Origin: Amnibacterium sp.
GTDB taxonomy: Bacteria > Actinomycetota > Actinomycetes > Actinomycetales > Microbacteriaceae
Assembly (NCBI RefSeq): GCF_025463795.1
Contig: NZ_JAODBE010000070.1
Span: forward strand, 1 to 64,000
Reading direction: 5' to 3'
DNA: 64,000 bases
Below the pieces are notes generated by a model. It was not told the origin of the DNA. It saw only the letters and a list, made by a program, of their open reading frames with translations, and did not search any database. This document shows positions 54,990 through 64,000 of this stretch, in pieces. Each line of letters begins with the position of its first letter. Position 1 is the stretch's first letter. Position numbers and translations under genes: made by a program.

Positions 54990-55048
54990 CCGACCCGTCC
55001 GAGGAACTCCGTGGAGCGCGAGCAGCGCAGGAGCACACGCGGTCCGGA

Positions 55049-57550
55049 TCAGCGCAGGGAGCCCGCCAGCCGGGCGACGTCGGGCAAGGACATGTCGGGG
55101 AGGTAGGCGCGGGCGATCGCGATCCCGATCCCGGGGAGCGCAAGGGGGTCGGGGAACGCGAGCACCACCGGTCGCACCGCCGGCTGGAACTTCTCCTTGA
55201 ATGCGGCGAGGGACCGGAACCCGTAGGCGGGCTCGAGGACTCGGGCGAGGGCCTCGAGCGCCCGCGGCAGCTCGTCCTCCCCCTCGCTCGACGCGGCGAG
55301 GGGCGCGACCGAAAGGCTGAGGAACTCCACGCCCTCCTCCCTCGCCTGCAGCGCCATCGACGCGATGAGGAACTCCATGACGCCGTTCATGCCGTCGGTG
55401 CGGCGTCGCATGAAGTCGAGCGTCCAGCCGATCAGCGCGCTTTCGTGGTACGTCGGCAGCCAGCTGGTGACGCCCTCGACGCGCTCACCGGGCCCGACCG
55501 CGAGGAGCAGTCGGACCTCCGGATCCTTCAGCTCGTCGATGCCGCCGAGCGTGAACTCGAGCTCGGGCAGCCTGCGGTCGGCGACCCACTCCTCCGAGAT
55601 GGCCGTGATCTGCGACCGGAGCCCCAGGGAGCACTGGTCCCAGCTCATCCGCATCGCCCTGACACCGGCGCGCTCGGCCCGGTTGATCGAGGAGCGCACG
55701 TCCTGCCAGCGCTTGCCCTTCATCGAGAAGGCCTGCGGATCGATGACCGTGTCCTCGCCGATACGGATCCACGGCCACGACGGGCCGCCGCCCAGGTCAG
55801 CGGCGAACTCGGGTCGTACGGCGTAGAAGACGGGGGTGAGACCGGCGTCGTCGCAGAACAGGGCGAACTCGCCGGCCGCCCGTCCGCGGCCGTCCTCGGG
55901 TCCCACCGGCTCACCGACGGTGATCGCGACACCGTTCACCTCCCGATAGGCGACCGCGTGGGTGCCGTCGGCGGCGAACCACAGGCGGTTGCCCCGCCAC
56001 AGCGCCATGTGCCCGAGGGACCCGGCGGATCCTCGCCGAAGGATCGCCCGAAGCCGGTCGAGCTCACCGGCGGCGGGCGCCGACCGGCGGGACAGCGCCG
56101 CCACCGCCAGCGCGCCGAGGAGCACGAGCCAGGCGAGAGGTCCCGGCAGGTCGAAGACGCGCTCGGCGGCGTCGGTCGCCGGCACGAAGTCGAGGCGCCG
56201 GAACCGCAGGAAGCCCACCGGCACGTATCGCTCCGGGAGATCGCCGAGCAGGTCGGGCAGGCCGACGTGCGGGGTGAACTGCTGCCGCAGCAGCAGGCCG
56301 ATCCCCACGTAGAGCACTGCCGTCGCGAGCAGGCCGCCCGTGACGGCGACGGCGAACCCGATGGCCGCGCGCCGCGACGGCCTCACGTCGAAGTGCCGGA
56401 GCATCGTGAGCACGGCGATCGCGACGCCCGCGGGCACCCCGACGGCGAGGATCGTCTGCAGGTTCGGCCCCGCGGCACCGCTTCGCGAGATGAGCTCGTC
56501 CGGGTCGAGCACCGCGGGCAGGAATCCGAAGTAGATGCCCGCGAGCACGGCGAGCAGCCCGTTGACGCCGACGGCGACGAGAGCGGCGATCCGCCTGCCC
56601 CGCCACATCGCGAACGACGCCATGAGCAGCACCACCAGAGGGAGCACGGTGAGCAGCACGGCGCCCGGTCCGTTCAGTCGCGCGAACGCGATGTCCCGCA
56701 CGCAGCCCGCGGCCGGGTGGGGCACTCGGCAGGCGGCCCGCAGGCTGCCGAGCGGCGGCAACGTGTCGCGGAAGAGGAGCCCGAGCGGCCGCAGCAGACC
56801 GTAGCCACGCGGCACGACGAGGGCGACCACGGGACCGACCGCGCTCACGGCGACGAGGGACGCCATGAGGCTCCGCGCCTCGTGGTGGGAGCTGCGCGGC
56901 CACGTGAGCGCCGGACGCCTGCGGGCGAGCAGGAGCCCGAGCGCCAGCCCGGTCACCGCGGCGAGCAGTCGGTAGAGGTCGCCGGGCTGGCCGGAGTAGA
57001 GCAGCACGACGACCGCGCCGAAGAGCCCGATCAGCCGGATCCGCCGTCGCCAGAGGGGGCCGCTGACCGCGCTGGCCGTGAGCAGCGCGCCGAGCACCGG
57101 GGTGAGCGGCCCGGCGGCGGGCGCCCCCTCCACCGGAGTCGTCCAGAGGGCGTGCGTCATGACGCCGAGGGATTGGAGGGCCACGCCGGCGATCACGCCG
57201 ACCGACGAGGTGAGCACGTACGCGAGGACGGTCCAGGCCGTGCCGAGGACCCGTTCGACCGGTACCAGCACGACGAGCGCCGCGGCGACGCCCACGGCCA
57301 GTCCAGCGACGGTCCTCGGCACGAAGATCCCGGACCAGAGCGCGATCAGCTCGAGCGGATGGGCGCCTGCGGCCCGCGGGGGCACCTGCGCCAGCAGGGG
57401 CGCCCGCACCAGGGAGCCGTCGGCGATCCCGACGACGATCAGCAGCACGGCGAGACCGCACGCCGCGGGACTCCTACGGACGGTGCGCACCAGGCGGCGG
57501 GCGATGCCGTCGCGGCCGGGGACGGAGGGAACCGCGGCCGGCGCGCTCAT
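55049..57550 (-). CDS. MprF-like protein: multi-TM N-terminus plus DUF2156 (phosphatidylglycerol lysyltransferase-type) C-terminal domain
   Basis: Long TM region, then LGHMALWRGNRLWFAADGTHAVAYREVNGVAITVGEPVGPED...KRWQDVRSSINRAERAGVRAMRMSWDQ...NGVMEFLIASMALQAREEGVEFLSLSVAPLA. Confidence 0.85.
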   Translation of the reverse strand: MSAPAAVPSVPGRDGIARRLVRTVRRSPAACGLAVLLIVVGIADGSLVRAPLLAQVPPRAAGAHPLELIALWSGIFVPRTVAGLAVGVAAALVVLVPVERVLGTAWTVLAYVLTSSVGVIAGVALQSLGVMTHALWTTPVEGAPAAGPLTPVLGALLTASAVSGPLWRRRIRLIGLFGAVVVLLYSGQPGDLYRLLAAVTGLALGLLLARRRPALTWPRSSHHEARSLMASLVAVSAVGPVVALVVPRGYGLLRPLGLLFRDTLPPLGSLRAACRVPHPAAGCVRDIAFARLNGPGAVLLTVLPLVVLLMASFAMWRGRRIAALVAVGVNGLLAVLAGIYFGFLPAVLDPDELISRSGAAGPNLQTILAVGVPAGVAIAVLTMLRHFDVRPSRRAAIGFAVAVTGGLLATAVLYVGIGLLLRQQFTPHVGLPDLLGDLPERYVPVGFLRFRRLDFVPATDAAERVFDLPGPLAWLVLLGALAVAALSRRSAPAAGELDRLRAILRRGSAGSLGHMALWRGNRLWFAADGTHAVAYREVNGVAITVGEPVGPEDGRGRAAGEFALFCDDAGLTPVFYAVRPEFAADLGGGPSWPWIRIGEDTVIDPQAFSMKGKRWQDVRSSINRAERAGVRAMRMSWDQCSLGLRSQITAISEEWVADRRLPELEFTLGGIDELKDPEVRLLLAVGPGERVEGVTSWLPTYHESALIGWTLDFMRRRTDGMNGVMEFLIASMALQAREEGVEFLSLSVAPLAASSEGEDELPRALEALARVLEPAYGFRSLAAFKEKFQPAVRPVVLAFPDPLALPGIGIAIARAYLPDMSLPDVARLAGSLR

Positions 57551-58902
57551 GAGATCCCCCACCAGGGCAGCAGCCTCGGCAGGCCCCAGGCGAATCCTGC
57601 GGAGCCGGTGTTCCAGTTGTGGGCGACGCCGGGCAGCACCGTCGTCTCGGTGCGCATCCCGGCCGCTCGCGAGGCGGCGGCCAGGCGCGGCGTCACCGGC
57701 CCGTACCGGGTGTCCGCGGCGCCCACGGAGTAGAGCGCGAAGGTCTGCCGGTACGGCGCCTTGCGGCGCATGATCGCGATCGGCTGCGCCGCCTTCCATG
57801 CCGCTGTGCTGCCGCGGAACGCCACGTGGACGGTGTGGGCTCGGGTGCCGTCGATCGGACCGATCTCGGACGAGATCGCGAGGTAGGAACCGAACACCGC
57901 CGGGAAGCCGGAACCGAACTGGACGGCGCAGGTGGCCCCTTCGGAGAAACCGGCGACGGTCCACTCGCGCCGGTCCGAGGAGACGGGCAGGTGCTGGAGC
58001 ACCCAGCCGCGCACGTCGTCGAGCACGTAGTCCTGCACGTTGCCCAGCCGCGAGTTCACGCACATCGGATTCGCACGGAACGCGCCGAGCTGGTCGGGCA
58101 CGACCACGACAGGCGCGAGCCCGTGATGGGCGCGGGCGATCCCGTCGAGCGTCGCCTGCAGGCCGCCGGCGAGGAAGACGTCGGAGGGCCCCCCGGGCTC
58201 GCCGGAGAACGCGATCACGACCGGCAGCTTCGGCGGATGGGCCGTCTGCGCCGCGGGCGGGAGGTAGATCCAGGCGGGGCGGGCGTGCCAGTGCGATTCG
58301 GCGCCGGGGATCGTCACCGTGCCGACGGTGCCGGTCGACGGCATGGAGGCAGGCGCGCGCCAGCCGCGCAGGGCTGCCCGGGCCTCGGCGCCCCCCGTCA
58401 CCGACAGAGCCCGGACTCCGGTGATCCCGACCACGTCGCCGAGCTTCGGGAAGTAGGCGACGTCGCGGTTGATCATCAGACCGCCCGCCGCAAGGGCGAG
58501 CGGGATCGCCAGCACCGCGACGACCTTGCGCCACCAGCGGGTGTGGACGAGGTTCGCGATCGCGAGCCCGACGCCGGCGCCCGCGGCCGCTGCGGCCGCC
58601 CGGATGACGGGGGATGCCGGCACGCCGAACAGGTCGTCGACGTCGACGACGACGACCACGACGACGGAGGCGGCGAGCGCCCCCACCCCGGCCGCGAGCA
58701 TCGCGCCGGGCCACCAGACCCGCAGGCGTGCGCGCACCCCGGGGACGGGCACCAGGAGCACCAGCGCCGCCGCCGCAGCGACCGCGTAGACGGCCACGAG
58801 CACCCGCACGGACTCGATGGGCAGCCCCGTCAGCCAGCCGGGCACCGTCGACCCCGTGTCGCGCGGGCGCAGCCGGACGTCGAGCGCTTCATGAGCGACC
58901 AC
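57547..58902 (-). CDS. Membrane-anchored alpha/beta hydrolase (esterase D/antigen 85-like fold); start approximate
   Basis: N-terminal TM helices, then ARPAWIYLPPAAQ...LPVVIAFSGEPGGPSDVFLAGGLQATLDGIARAHHGLAPVVVVPDQ...WTVAGFSEGATCAVQFG; 4-bp overlap with the DUF2156 gene. Confidence 0.8.
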   Translation of the reverse strand: MVAHEALDVRLRPRDTGSTVPGWLTGLPIESVRVLVAVYAVAAAAALVLLVPVPGVRARLRVWWPGAMLAAGVGALAASVVVVVVVDVDDLFGVPASPVIRAAAAAAGAGVGLAIANLVHTRWWRKVVAVLAIPLALAAGGLMINRDVAYFPKLGDVVGITGVRALSVTGGAEARAALRGWRAPASMPSTGTVGTVTIPGAESHWHARPAWIYLPPAAQTAHPPKLPVVIAFSGEPGGPSDVFLAGGLQATLDGIARAHHGLAPVVVVPDQLGAFRANPMCVNSRLGNVQDYVLDDVRGWVLQHLPVSSDRREWTVAGFSEGATCAVQFGSGFPAVFGSYLAISSEIGPIDGTRAHTVHVAFRGSTAAWKAAQPIAIMRRKAPYRQTFALYSVGAADTRYGPVTPRLAAASRAAGMRTETTVLPGVAHNWNTGSAGFAWGLPRLLPWWGIS

Positions 58903-59065
58903 CTCCGTGGGGCCATCCTCACCGCCTCCCGCTGAGGTGGCGCGAAGGATCAGGACGAGGGCGCTGCCCGATCGGTTCGGGCGCTCGTAGCCGCCGTCCC
59001 GCGGACTCCAAGGAGGCGTCCGGGTCGACGCGGGACGATCCCGATCGATCAGAGGGAGGACCTCC

Positions 59066-59668
59066 ATGCCCGACGAGCCCGGCAACCAGACCCCGAACAC
59101 CCCCGACGTGAGCGAGACGGAGCTGCGCGCGGAGAAGGTCGACCAGCTCCGTCGGGAGGCGCGGAACGAGGGTGTCGGCGGCGCCTCCTCGATGCGGAAG
59201 GAGGAGCTGGTGCACGCGGTCGCCGAAGCGCGGTCCGGGAAGGGCGGCTCCGCCGGCGGCGACCAGGACGACTCGTCGCGCGGCGCGGGTCCCGACGGGG
59301 GCCGCATCCGCACCGGCCCCGACACCTCCAAGTCGCTGAAGTACTCGCAGGAGGTCACGTCGACGGACGAGGACCCCGAGCGGCCGGGCCGCAGCCTCGT
59401 CACCACCCACCACGACGTCATCCGCAAGTGGGCCGAGTCGCGGAACGGCACGCCGGCGACCGTGCCGGGCACCGAGCACGGGGACCACCTCGGCGTGCTG
59501 CGCATCGACTTCGGTGACGACGACGACCGGCTCCGCCACGTCTCCTGGGACGAGTGGTTCCGGACGTTCGACGACCGCCGGCTCAACTTCATCTACCAGG
59601 AGGAGCGCTCCGACGGGCACACGTCCACGTTCTTCCGCTTGGAGAGCCCGGACCGCGAGGACGCCTGA
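59066..59668 (+). CDS. Rho-termination-factor N-domain (SAP-like)-containing hypothetical protein
   Basis: ELRAEKVDQLRREARNEGVGGASSMRKEELVHAVAEA resembles the Rho N-terminal helix-extension-helix; charged C-terminus of unknown function; gggaggacc RBS. Confidence 0.7.
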   Translation: MPDEPGNQTPNTPDVSETELRAEKVDQLRREARNEGVGGASSMRKEELVHAVAEARSGKGGSAGGDQDDSSRGAGPDGGRIRTGPDTSKSLKYSQEVTSTDEDPERPGRSLVTTHHDVIRKWAESRNGTPATVPGTEHGDHLGVLRIDFGDDDDRLRHVSWDEWFRTFDDRRLNFIYQEERSDGHTSTFFRLESPDREDA

Positions 59669-59714
59669 CCGGCTTCCCTGGCGCGGACCGGCGCTCCGGC
59701 GTCAGAGTGGGTCC

Positions 59715-60332
59715 GTGATCGACCGGTTCGCGCGGGACGCGTGGGAGCAGCACTGGCGCGAGGCGCAGCGCGACGGGTCGGCCGATGCGGACGCGCCGAA
59801 CCCCTACCTCGACGACGAGACGCTCGGACTCCCGCCGGGGACCGCCCTCGACGCGGGCTGCGGCACCGGCGCCGACGCGGTCCGGCTCGCCGCGTCCGGG
59901 TGGGCGGTCACCGGCGTCGACATCGCTCCCAGCGCCCTGAACGCGGCGGCGCGGCGCGCCGGACGGGCGGCGGTGCCGGTGACGTGGATCGAGGCGGACC
60001 TCACCACGTGGGAGCCGTCGATCCCCTTCGACCTCGTGACCACGGCGTACGCCCACGCGTCGATCCCGCAGCTGCGGCTCTACCACCGGATCGCCGAGTG
60101 GGTCGCGCCGGGCGGCACGCTGCTGATCGTCGGGCACGGCGCTCAGCCGGCCGGCTCGGCTGACGACCACGGGCCGCCGGAGGGGTCGACGGCGACGACC
60201 GCCGACATCACCGGGCTGCTCGAGGCGGCCGGATGGCGCATCCGGACCGCGAGGGAGGGCACCTCGGCCGTACCCGGCCACCCGGTGCGGCATCACGACG
60301 TGGTCGTGCGCGCGGAGCGCCCGGTCGCCTGA
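59715..60332 (+). CDS. Class I SAM-dependent methyltransferase
   Basis: GTALDAGCGTGADAVRLAASGWAVTGVDIAPSALNAAARRA; GTG start. Confidence 0.88.
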   Translation: MIDRFARDAWEQHWREAQRDGSADADAPNPYLDDETLGLPPGTALDAGCGTGADAVRLAASGWAVTGVDIAPSALNAAARRAGRAAVPVTWIEADLTTWEPSIPFDLVTTAYAHASIPQLRLYHRIAEWVAPGGTLLIVGHGAQPAGSADDHGPPEGSTATTADITGLLEAAGWRIRTAREGTSAVPGHPVRHHDVVVRAERPVA

Positions 60333-60536
60333 ACGCCGTTCAGACCCTCACGTCGAGCGTCCGAGGTCGGTGGTCCCGTGGGCACGGTCGCGGTGGCGGG
60401 CCTGCCGCAGGTCGAGGACCACCGCCTCGTCGTGGGCGTGATCCGCGCTCATCTCGGACAGGCGGCCGCCGCGTCCTGACAGCGGCATCGTCGATACGGC
60501 CACCGGGAGCGAACCGCGCGCTCGAGGACCTCGGGG

Positions 60537-61544
60537 TCAGCCGCGTTCGCTCGAGAAGGCCGCGTCGAAGGCGGTCGCCGACGGGGTGAGCGCGTTCGCG
60601 CGCACGAACTCGAGCGCCTGCGGGGCGCCGACGAGCCGGTCCATGCCCGCGTCCTCCCACTCGACCGAGAGGGGGCCGTCGTAGCCGATCGCGTTCAGGG
60701 CGCGGAAGCACTGCTGCCAGGGCACGTCACCGAGCCCGACGGAGACGAAGTCCCAGCCGCGCCGCGGATCCGCCCAGGGGAGGTGCGACGAGAGCCGCCC
60801 GTTGCGGCCGTTGCCCGTCTGCACCTTCGAGTCCTTGCAGTGCACGTGGTAGATCCGGTCGGCGAAGTCGAGGATGAACCCCACCGGGTCGATCTGCTGC
60901 CAGACCATGTGGCTCGGATCCCAGTTCAGCCCGAAGGCCGGCCGGTTGCCGATCGCGTCGAGCATGCGCTTCGCCGTCCAGTAGTCGTACGCGATCTCGC
61001 TCGGGTGCACCTCGAACGCGAAGCGCACGCCGAGCTGGTCGAACACGTCCAGAATCGGGTTGAACCGGTCGGCGAAGTCCTGGAACCCCGCTTCGACCAT
61101 CTCGTCGGGGACGGGCGGGAACATCGCGACGGTCTTCCAGATCGATGAGCCGGTGAAGCCCGTGACCGTGGAGACGCCGAGGGCCTTCGCCATGCGTGCG
61201 GTGTCCTTCAGCTCCTCCGCCGCGCGCTGCCGCACGCCCTCGGGCTCGCCGTCACCCCACACGCGGTCGGGGACGATCCCCCGGTGGCGTGCGTCGATCG
61301 GGTCGTCGCAGACGGCCTGGCCGACGAGGTGGTTCGAGATCGTGAAGACCTGGAGGCCGTTCTTCTCGAGGATCGCCTTCCGCCCGGCGACGTAGTCGGC
61401 GTCGTCGTGGCGGGCGACGTCGAGGTGGTCGCCCCACGAGGCGATCTCGAGGCCGTCGTAGCCCCACTCCCCCGCGAGGCGGGCCACCTCCTCGAACGGC
61501 AGGTCGGCCCACTGGCCGGTGAACAGGGTGACGGGGCGGGTCAT
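60537..61544 (-). CDS. Sugar phosphate isomerase/epimerase family protein
   Basis: [42 protein letters not shown]...[44 protein letters not shown]. Confidence 0.9.
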   Translation of the reverse strand: MTRPVTLFTGQWADLPFEEVARLAGEWGYDGLEIASWGDHLDVARHDDADYVAGRKAILEKNGLQVFTISNHLVGQAVCDDPIDARHRGIVPDRVWGDGEPEGVRQRAAEELKDTARMAKALGVSTVTGFTGSSIWKTVAMFPPVPDEMVEAGFQDFADRFNPILDVFDQLGVRFAFEVHPSEIAYDYWTAKRMLDAIGNRPAFGLNWDPSHMVWQQIDPVGFILDFADRIYHVHCKDSKVQTGNGRNGRLSSHLPWADPRRGWDFVSVGLGDVPWQQCFRALNAIGYDGPLSVEWEDAGMDRLVGAPQALEFVRANALTPSATAFDAAFSSERG

Positions 61545-61930
61545 GGAGTCTCCTTCGCGAGCAGGGTGCGGATCAGGACACCGCCGGCGTACCGACCGGC
61601 ATCCGTCCCGCTACCACCTTCGTACTCGCTGCTGGGGGTTCCGCTCCACTCCGGGTGAGGTGCCTCCCCGAAACCGGGGCGCGGCCCCTCGACCGAGCCG
61701 CCCATTCCCCGGGGCCGTCAGCCGCGGCCCTTCTGCCCGCAAGGGTTCAGGAGCGCATCCATGATCCGGTCCGGCACGCCCACCTCGGTGGCCGAGGGCC
61801 GTCTGCCGGTGGGAACGGTTCCGTCATCGACATCGGCATCGCGCCGTTGCGGTGGAAGGCGTTCGGCGGCCTGCAGCAGGTCCCGACGCTGGTCGACCCG
61901 GAACGCGCAGCCTCGCGGACGCGATCCGGG

Positions 61931-62692
61931 TCACCGCCGACCGACCGGTTCCGGAGCACCGAGGTGCCGGGCGAAGAACCGCGTGTCGAAGCGGTCGGCA
62001 GGGACGCGGAAGTGCGATCCGGGGAAGGCGTGGAGCGTCTTGTCCTCGGACGCGAGCGCATCGAAGAGGGCGAACCCCGACGCCCGATCGAGCTCGGGGT
62101 CGTCCCACGGCACCAGGACCTCCACGGGCACCGTCACCCGGCGGGCGGCCTCGAGCAGCCACGGATACGCGAGCGAGCCGCCGACGATCAAGGCGCGGAT
62201 CCGCCGATCCGCCGCGGCGAGCGGGATGCCGATCGCCGTCGCGAGGGTCATGCCCGAGTAGCCGATCCGCGCATCCGCACCGATCTCGGGCAGGCCCTGG
62301 AGGGCGTCGATCACCGCCCGCCACTCCGGCACCGCCCGATCGGCGAGGGACCGGTTGAAGGGACCGAGCACGGGGCCGAGCGGCCGACCCGTCTCGCGGA
62401 CCCGCCGCATCTCGGCGATCCAGCGCCGGTCCTCGTCCGATCGGTCCCGGTCGCCGTGACCGGGGGCGTCGATGGCGACCGCGGAGAAGCCGTCGCGCTG
62501 CACCGCCTCCCGGGCGCGGGCGACGAGGCCCGGGGCGCCCTTGTGGAGGCCACCGCCGTGGCCGAGCAGGAGGAGGGGGGAGCCGGGGGTCGGCGACACG
62601 GGCGACCAGAGCACGCCGGGCACGCCGCCGACCGTGAGGTCCCGTTCGACGACGCCCTCCGACGTCGTCCCCGTGGAGAGGTGGAGCTGCAT
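61931..62692 (-). CDS. Alpha/beta hydrolase (dienelactone hydrolase-like)
   Basis: GSPLLLLGHGGGLHKGAPGLVARAREAVQRDGFSAVAIDAPGHGDRD...RIGYSGMTLATAIGIPLAAADRRIRALIVGG. Confidence 0.82.
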   Translation of the reverse strand: MQLHLSTGTTSEGVVERDLTVGGVPGVLWSPVSPTPGSPLLLLGHGGGLHKGAPGLVARAREAVQRDGFSAVAIDAPGHGDRDRSDEDRRWIAEMRRVRETGRPLGPVLGPFNRSLADRAVPEWRAVIDALQGLPEIGADARIGYSGMTLATAIGIPLAAADRRIRALIVGGSLAYPWLLEAARRVTVPVEVLVPWDDPELDRASGFALFDALASEDKTLHAFPGSHFRVPADRFDTRFFARHLGAPEPVGRR

Positions 62693-62737
62693 GTGATGCC
62701 TTTCGGGAACGCCTCGATCGGGCGCTTCCTGCGGCAG

Positions 62738-62797
62738 CTACTGCGGTCGCCCCGTCGCGGCGACGGGAGGGAGCACCCGGATGGGGATGCTGGTCAC
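62738..62797 (-). other. Possible 19-aa small ORF upstream of the hydrolase
   Basis: Reverse strand GGAGGAGGT-gagacccc-GTG then VTSIPIRVLPPVAATGRPQ-TAG; strong Shine-Dalgarno at normal spacing. Confidence 0.3.
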
Positions 62798-62946
62798 GGG
62801 GTCTCACCTCCTCCGATCGGTCACGAGCGGTCCGACGGTAGCGGCGGGGCGATCCGAGGCACAAGAGCCCGCGCGGGCGGCGCGGTCCCGTGACCGGCCG
62901 ACGTCGTCGGGATGGGCCAGAGTGGACGGGTGCTGAAGGCTGCCCC

Positions 62947-63858
62947 GTGACCCGCCGCGGCTGGCTGCTGTTCGCCGCTCTCGGCCTGATCTGGGGCGTG
63001 CCGTACCTCTTCATCCGCATCGCCGTCGCCGAGCTCGACCCCGTGGTCGTCGCCTTCGCCCGCACGACGATCGGTGCGCTCCTGCTGCTGCCGCTCGCCA
63101 TCCGCGCGAAAGCGCTCCGCCCGCTCGTCACGCACTGGAAGGCGCTGCTCGTCTACACGGTCGTGGAGATCGTCGGCCCGTGGGTGCTGCTCGGGCACGC
63201 GGAGACGAGCCTGAACAGCTCGACGACCGGCCTGCTCATCGCGACGGTGCCGATCGTGACGGCGGTGCTCGTCACGACGCTCGGGCAGGACAGGCTCACC
63301 CCGCGACGGGTGCTCGGGCTGCTCGTCGGGTTCTGCGGCGTCGCGCTGCTCGTCGGCCTCGACTTCCGGCCGAGCGACGGCGTCGCCGTGCTCGAGGTGC
63401 TCGCGGTCGTGATCGGGTACGCGATCGGCCCGATCGTGATCACCCGCTTCCTCGCGGGCCTGCCGTCGATCGGCGTGGTCACCGGATCGCTGATCGTCGC
63501 GACGGTCGTCTACGCCCCGTTCGCCCTCCCGCGCTGGCCGGGCGCGCCCTCCACGGGCGTGATCGTGGCGGTGCTCGTGCTCGCCGTGCTCTGCACCGCG
63601 ACGGCGTTCCTCGTGATGTTCGCCCTCATCGCGGAAGCGGGACCGGCGCGGATGAGCCTCATCACCTACGTCAACCCGGTCGTCGCGGTGTCGCTCGGCG
63701 CCCTCGTGCTGCACGAGCCGATCACGATCGGTCTGGCCGTCGGCTTCCCGCTGATCCTCGTGGGCTCCGTCCTCGGCACGTGGCGGAACCGGCGGCCGAC
63801 CGCCGTGGCGGAGGGCGCCGCGTCCGCCGCCGCCCAGGCGCCCTCGGACGCCCGCTGA
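62947..63858 (+). CDS. EamA/DMT superfamily transporter
   Basis: GWLLFAALGLIWGVPYLFIRIAVAELDPVVVAFARTTIGALLLLPLA...SLITYVNPVVAVSLGALVLHEPITIGLAVGFPLILVGSVLGTWRNRR. Confidence 0.9.
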   Translation: MTRRGWLLFAALGLIWGVPYLFIRIAVAELDPVVVAFARTTIGALLLLPLAIRAKALRPLVTHWKALLVYTVVEIVGPWVLLGHAETSLNSSTTGLLIATVPIVTAVLVTTLGQDRLTPRRVLGLLVGFCGVALLVGLDFRPSDGVAVLEVLAVVIGYAIGPIVITRFLAGLPSIGVVTGSLIVATVVYAPFALPRWPGAPSTGVIVAVLVLAVLCTATAFLVMFALIAEAGPARMSLITYVNPVVAVSLGALVLHEPITIGLAVGFPLILVGSVLGTWRNRRPTAVAEGAASAAAQAPSDAR

Positions 63859-63886
63859 GCGCAGCCGCTGTCCGGGGCGCCGCCGG

Positions 63887-64000
63887 TCAGCGTCGCAGCG
63901 CTCTGCGCGCCAGGGCGTTGCCCGCGAACTGGCCGACCTGCACGAGCACGATGATCGTCGCGACGGTGAGGTAGACGATCGGCCAGTTGTACCGCTGAGC
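63887..64000 (-). CDS. C-terminal fragment of a membrane protein, possibly a MetI-type ABC permease (partial)
   Basis: Reverse reading AQRYNWPIVYLTVATIIVLVQVGQFAGNALARRALRR-stop resembles the last TM helix of MetI-type permeases; truncated by the window. Confidence 0.45.
   Translation of the reverse strand, partial: AQRYNWPIVYLTVATIIVLVQVGQFAGNALARRALRR

Noticed and set aside
55049-58714. 1221-aa minus-strand ORF as a single giant protein
   Set aside because: The credible start is ATG at 57550, 4 bp inside the upstream esterase gene; the N-terminal 387 residues are an out-of-frame shadow of the esterase.
61560-61925. Intergenic GC-rich region as a possible ncRNA
   Set aside because: No convincing long stem, promoter or conserved motif seen; would need RNA-seq.
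1-64000. CRISPR arrays, tRNA/rRNA genes, transposases, integrases or phage modules
   Set aside because: None recognised by eye on either strand; absence is not proven without covariance-model and repeat searches (tRNAscan-SE, Infernal, CRISPR finder).

Overview
This 64 kb window is high-GC actinobacterial chromosomal DNA; the gene content suggests a Microbacteriaceae-like soil organism, which is inference. It is dominated by catabolic and transport loci. In order: a mandelate racemase/RraA sugar-acid pair; a divergent pair of citrate synthases, one with an N-terminal helix-turn-helix; a MarR-GNAT gene remnant; GT-C type membrane glycosyltransferases with a polyprenol-phosphate mannose synthase; an ABC exporter; a phosphoesterase; a fused E1(alpha-beta)/E2 2-oxoacid dehydrogenase locus with VOC, GntR/FCD and aldehyde dehydrogenase genes; a LacI-regulated locus (creatinase-like M24 protein, beta-hydroxyacid dehydrogenase, complete branched-chain-amino-acid-type ABC transporter); an FMN-binding/ferric-reductase-like membrane redox pair; a GT51 transglycosylase; a large myo-inositol (iol) catabolic cluster with GntR regulator and MFS transporter; an ArsR/SRPBCC/hydrolase operon; cystathionine beta-synthase/gamma-synthase; a second GT-C paralogue; an MprF-like (DUF2156)/esterase pair; and assorted metabolic genes. 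No rRNA, tRNA, CRISPR array, transposase or phage module was recognised by eye. The most useful non-coding signals are regulator-operator candidates: TTGATC half-sites between the citrate synthases, ATTGGNNACAA at the E1/VOC promoters, GCAAACGTTTGC/GCAAACGATTGC in the LacI locus, and TGTCNTRACA-like sites at iol promoters. Two long stem-loops also sit between convergent genes. All family calls come from reading the translated sequence; no database search was run.
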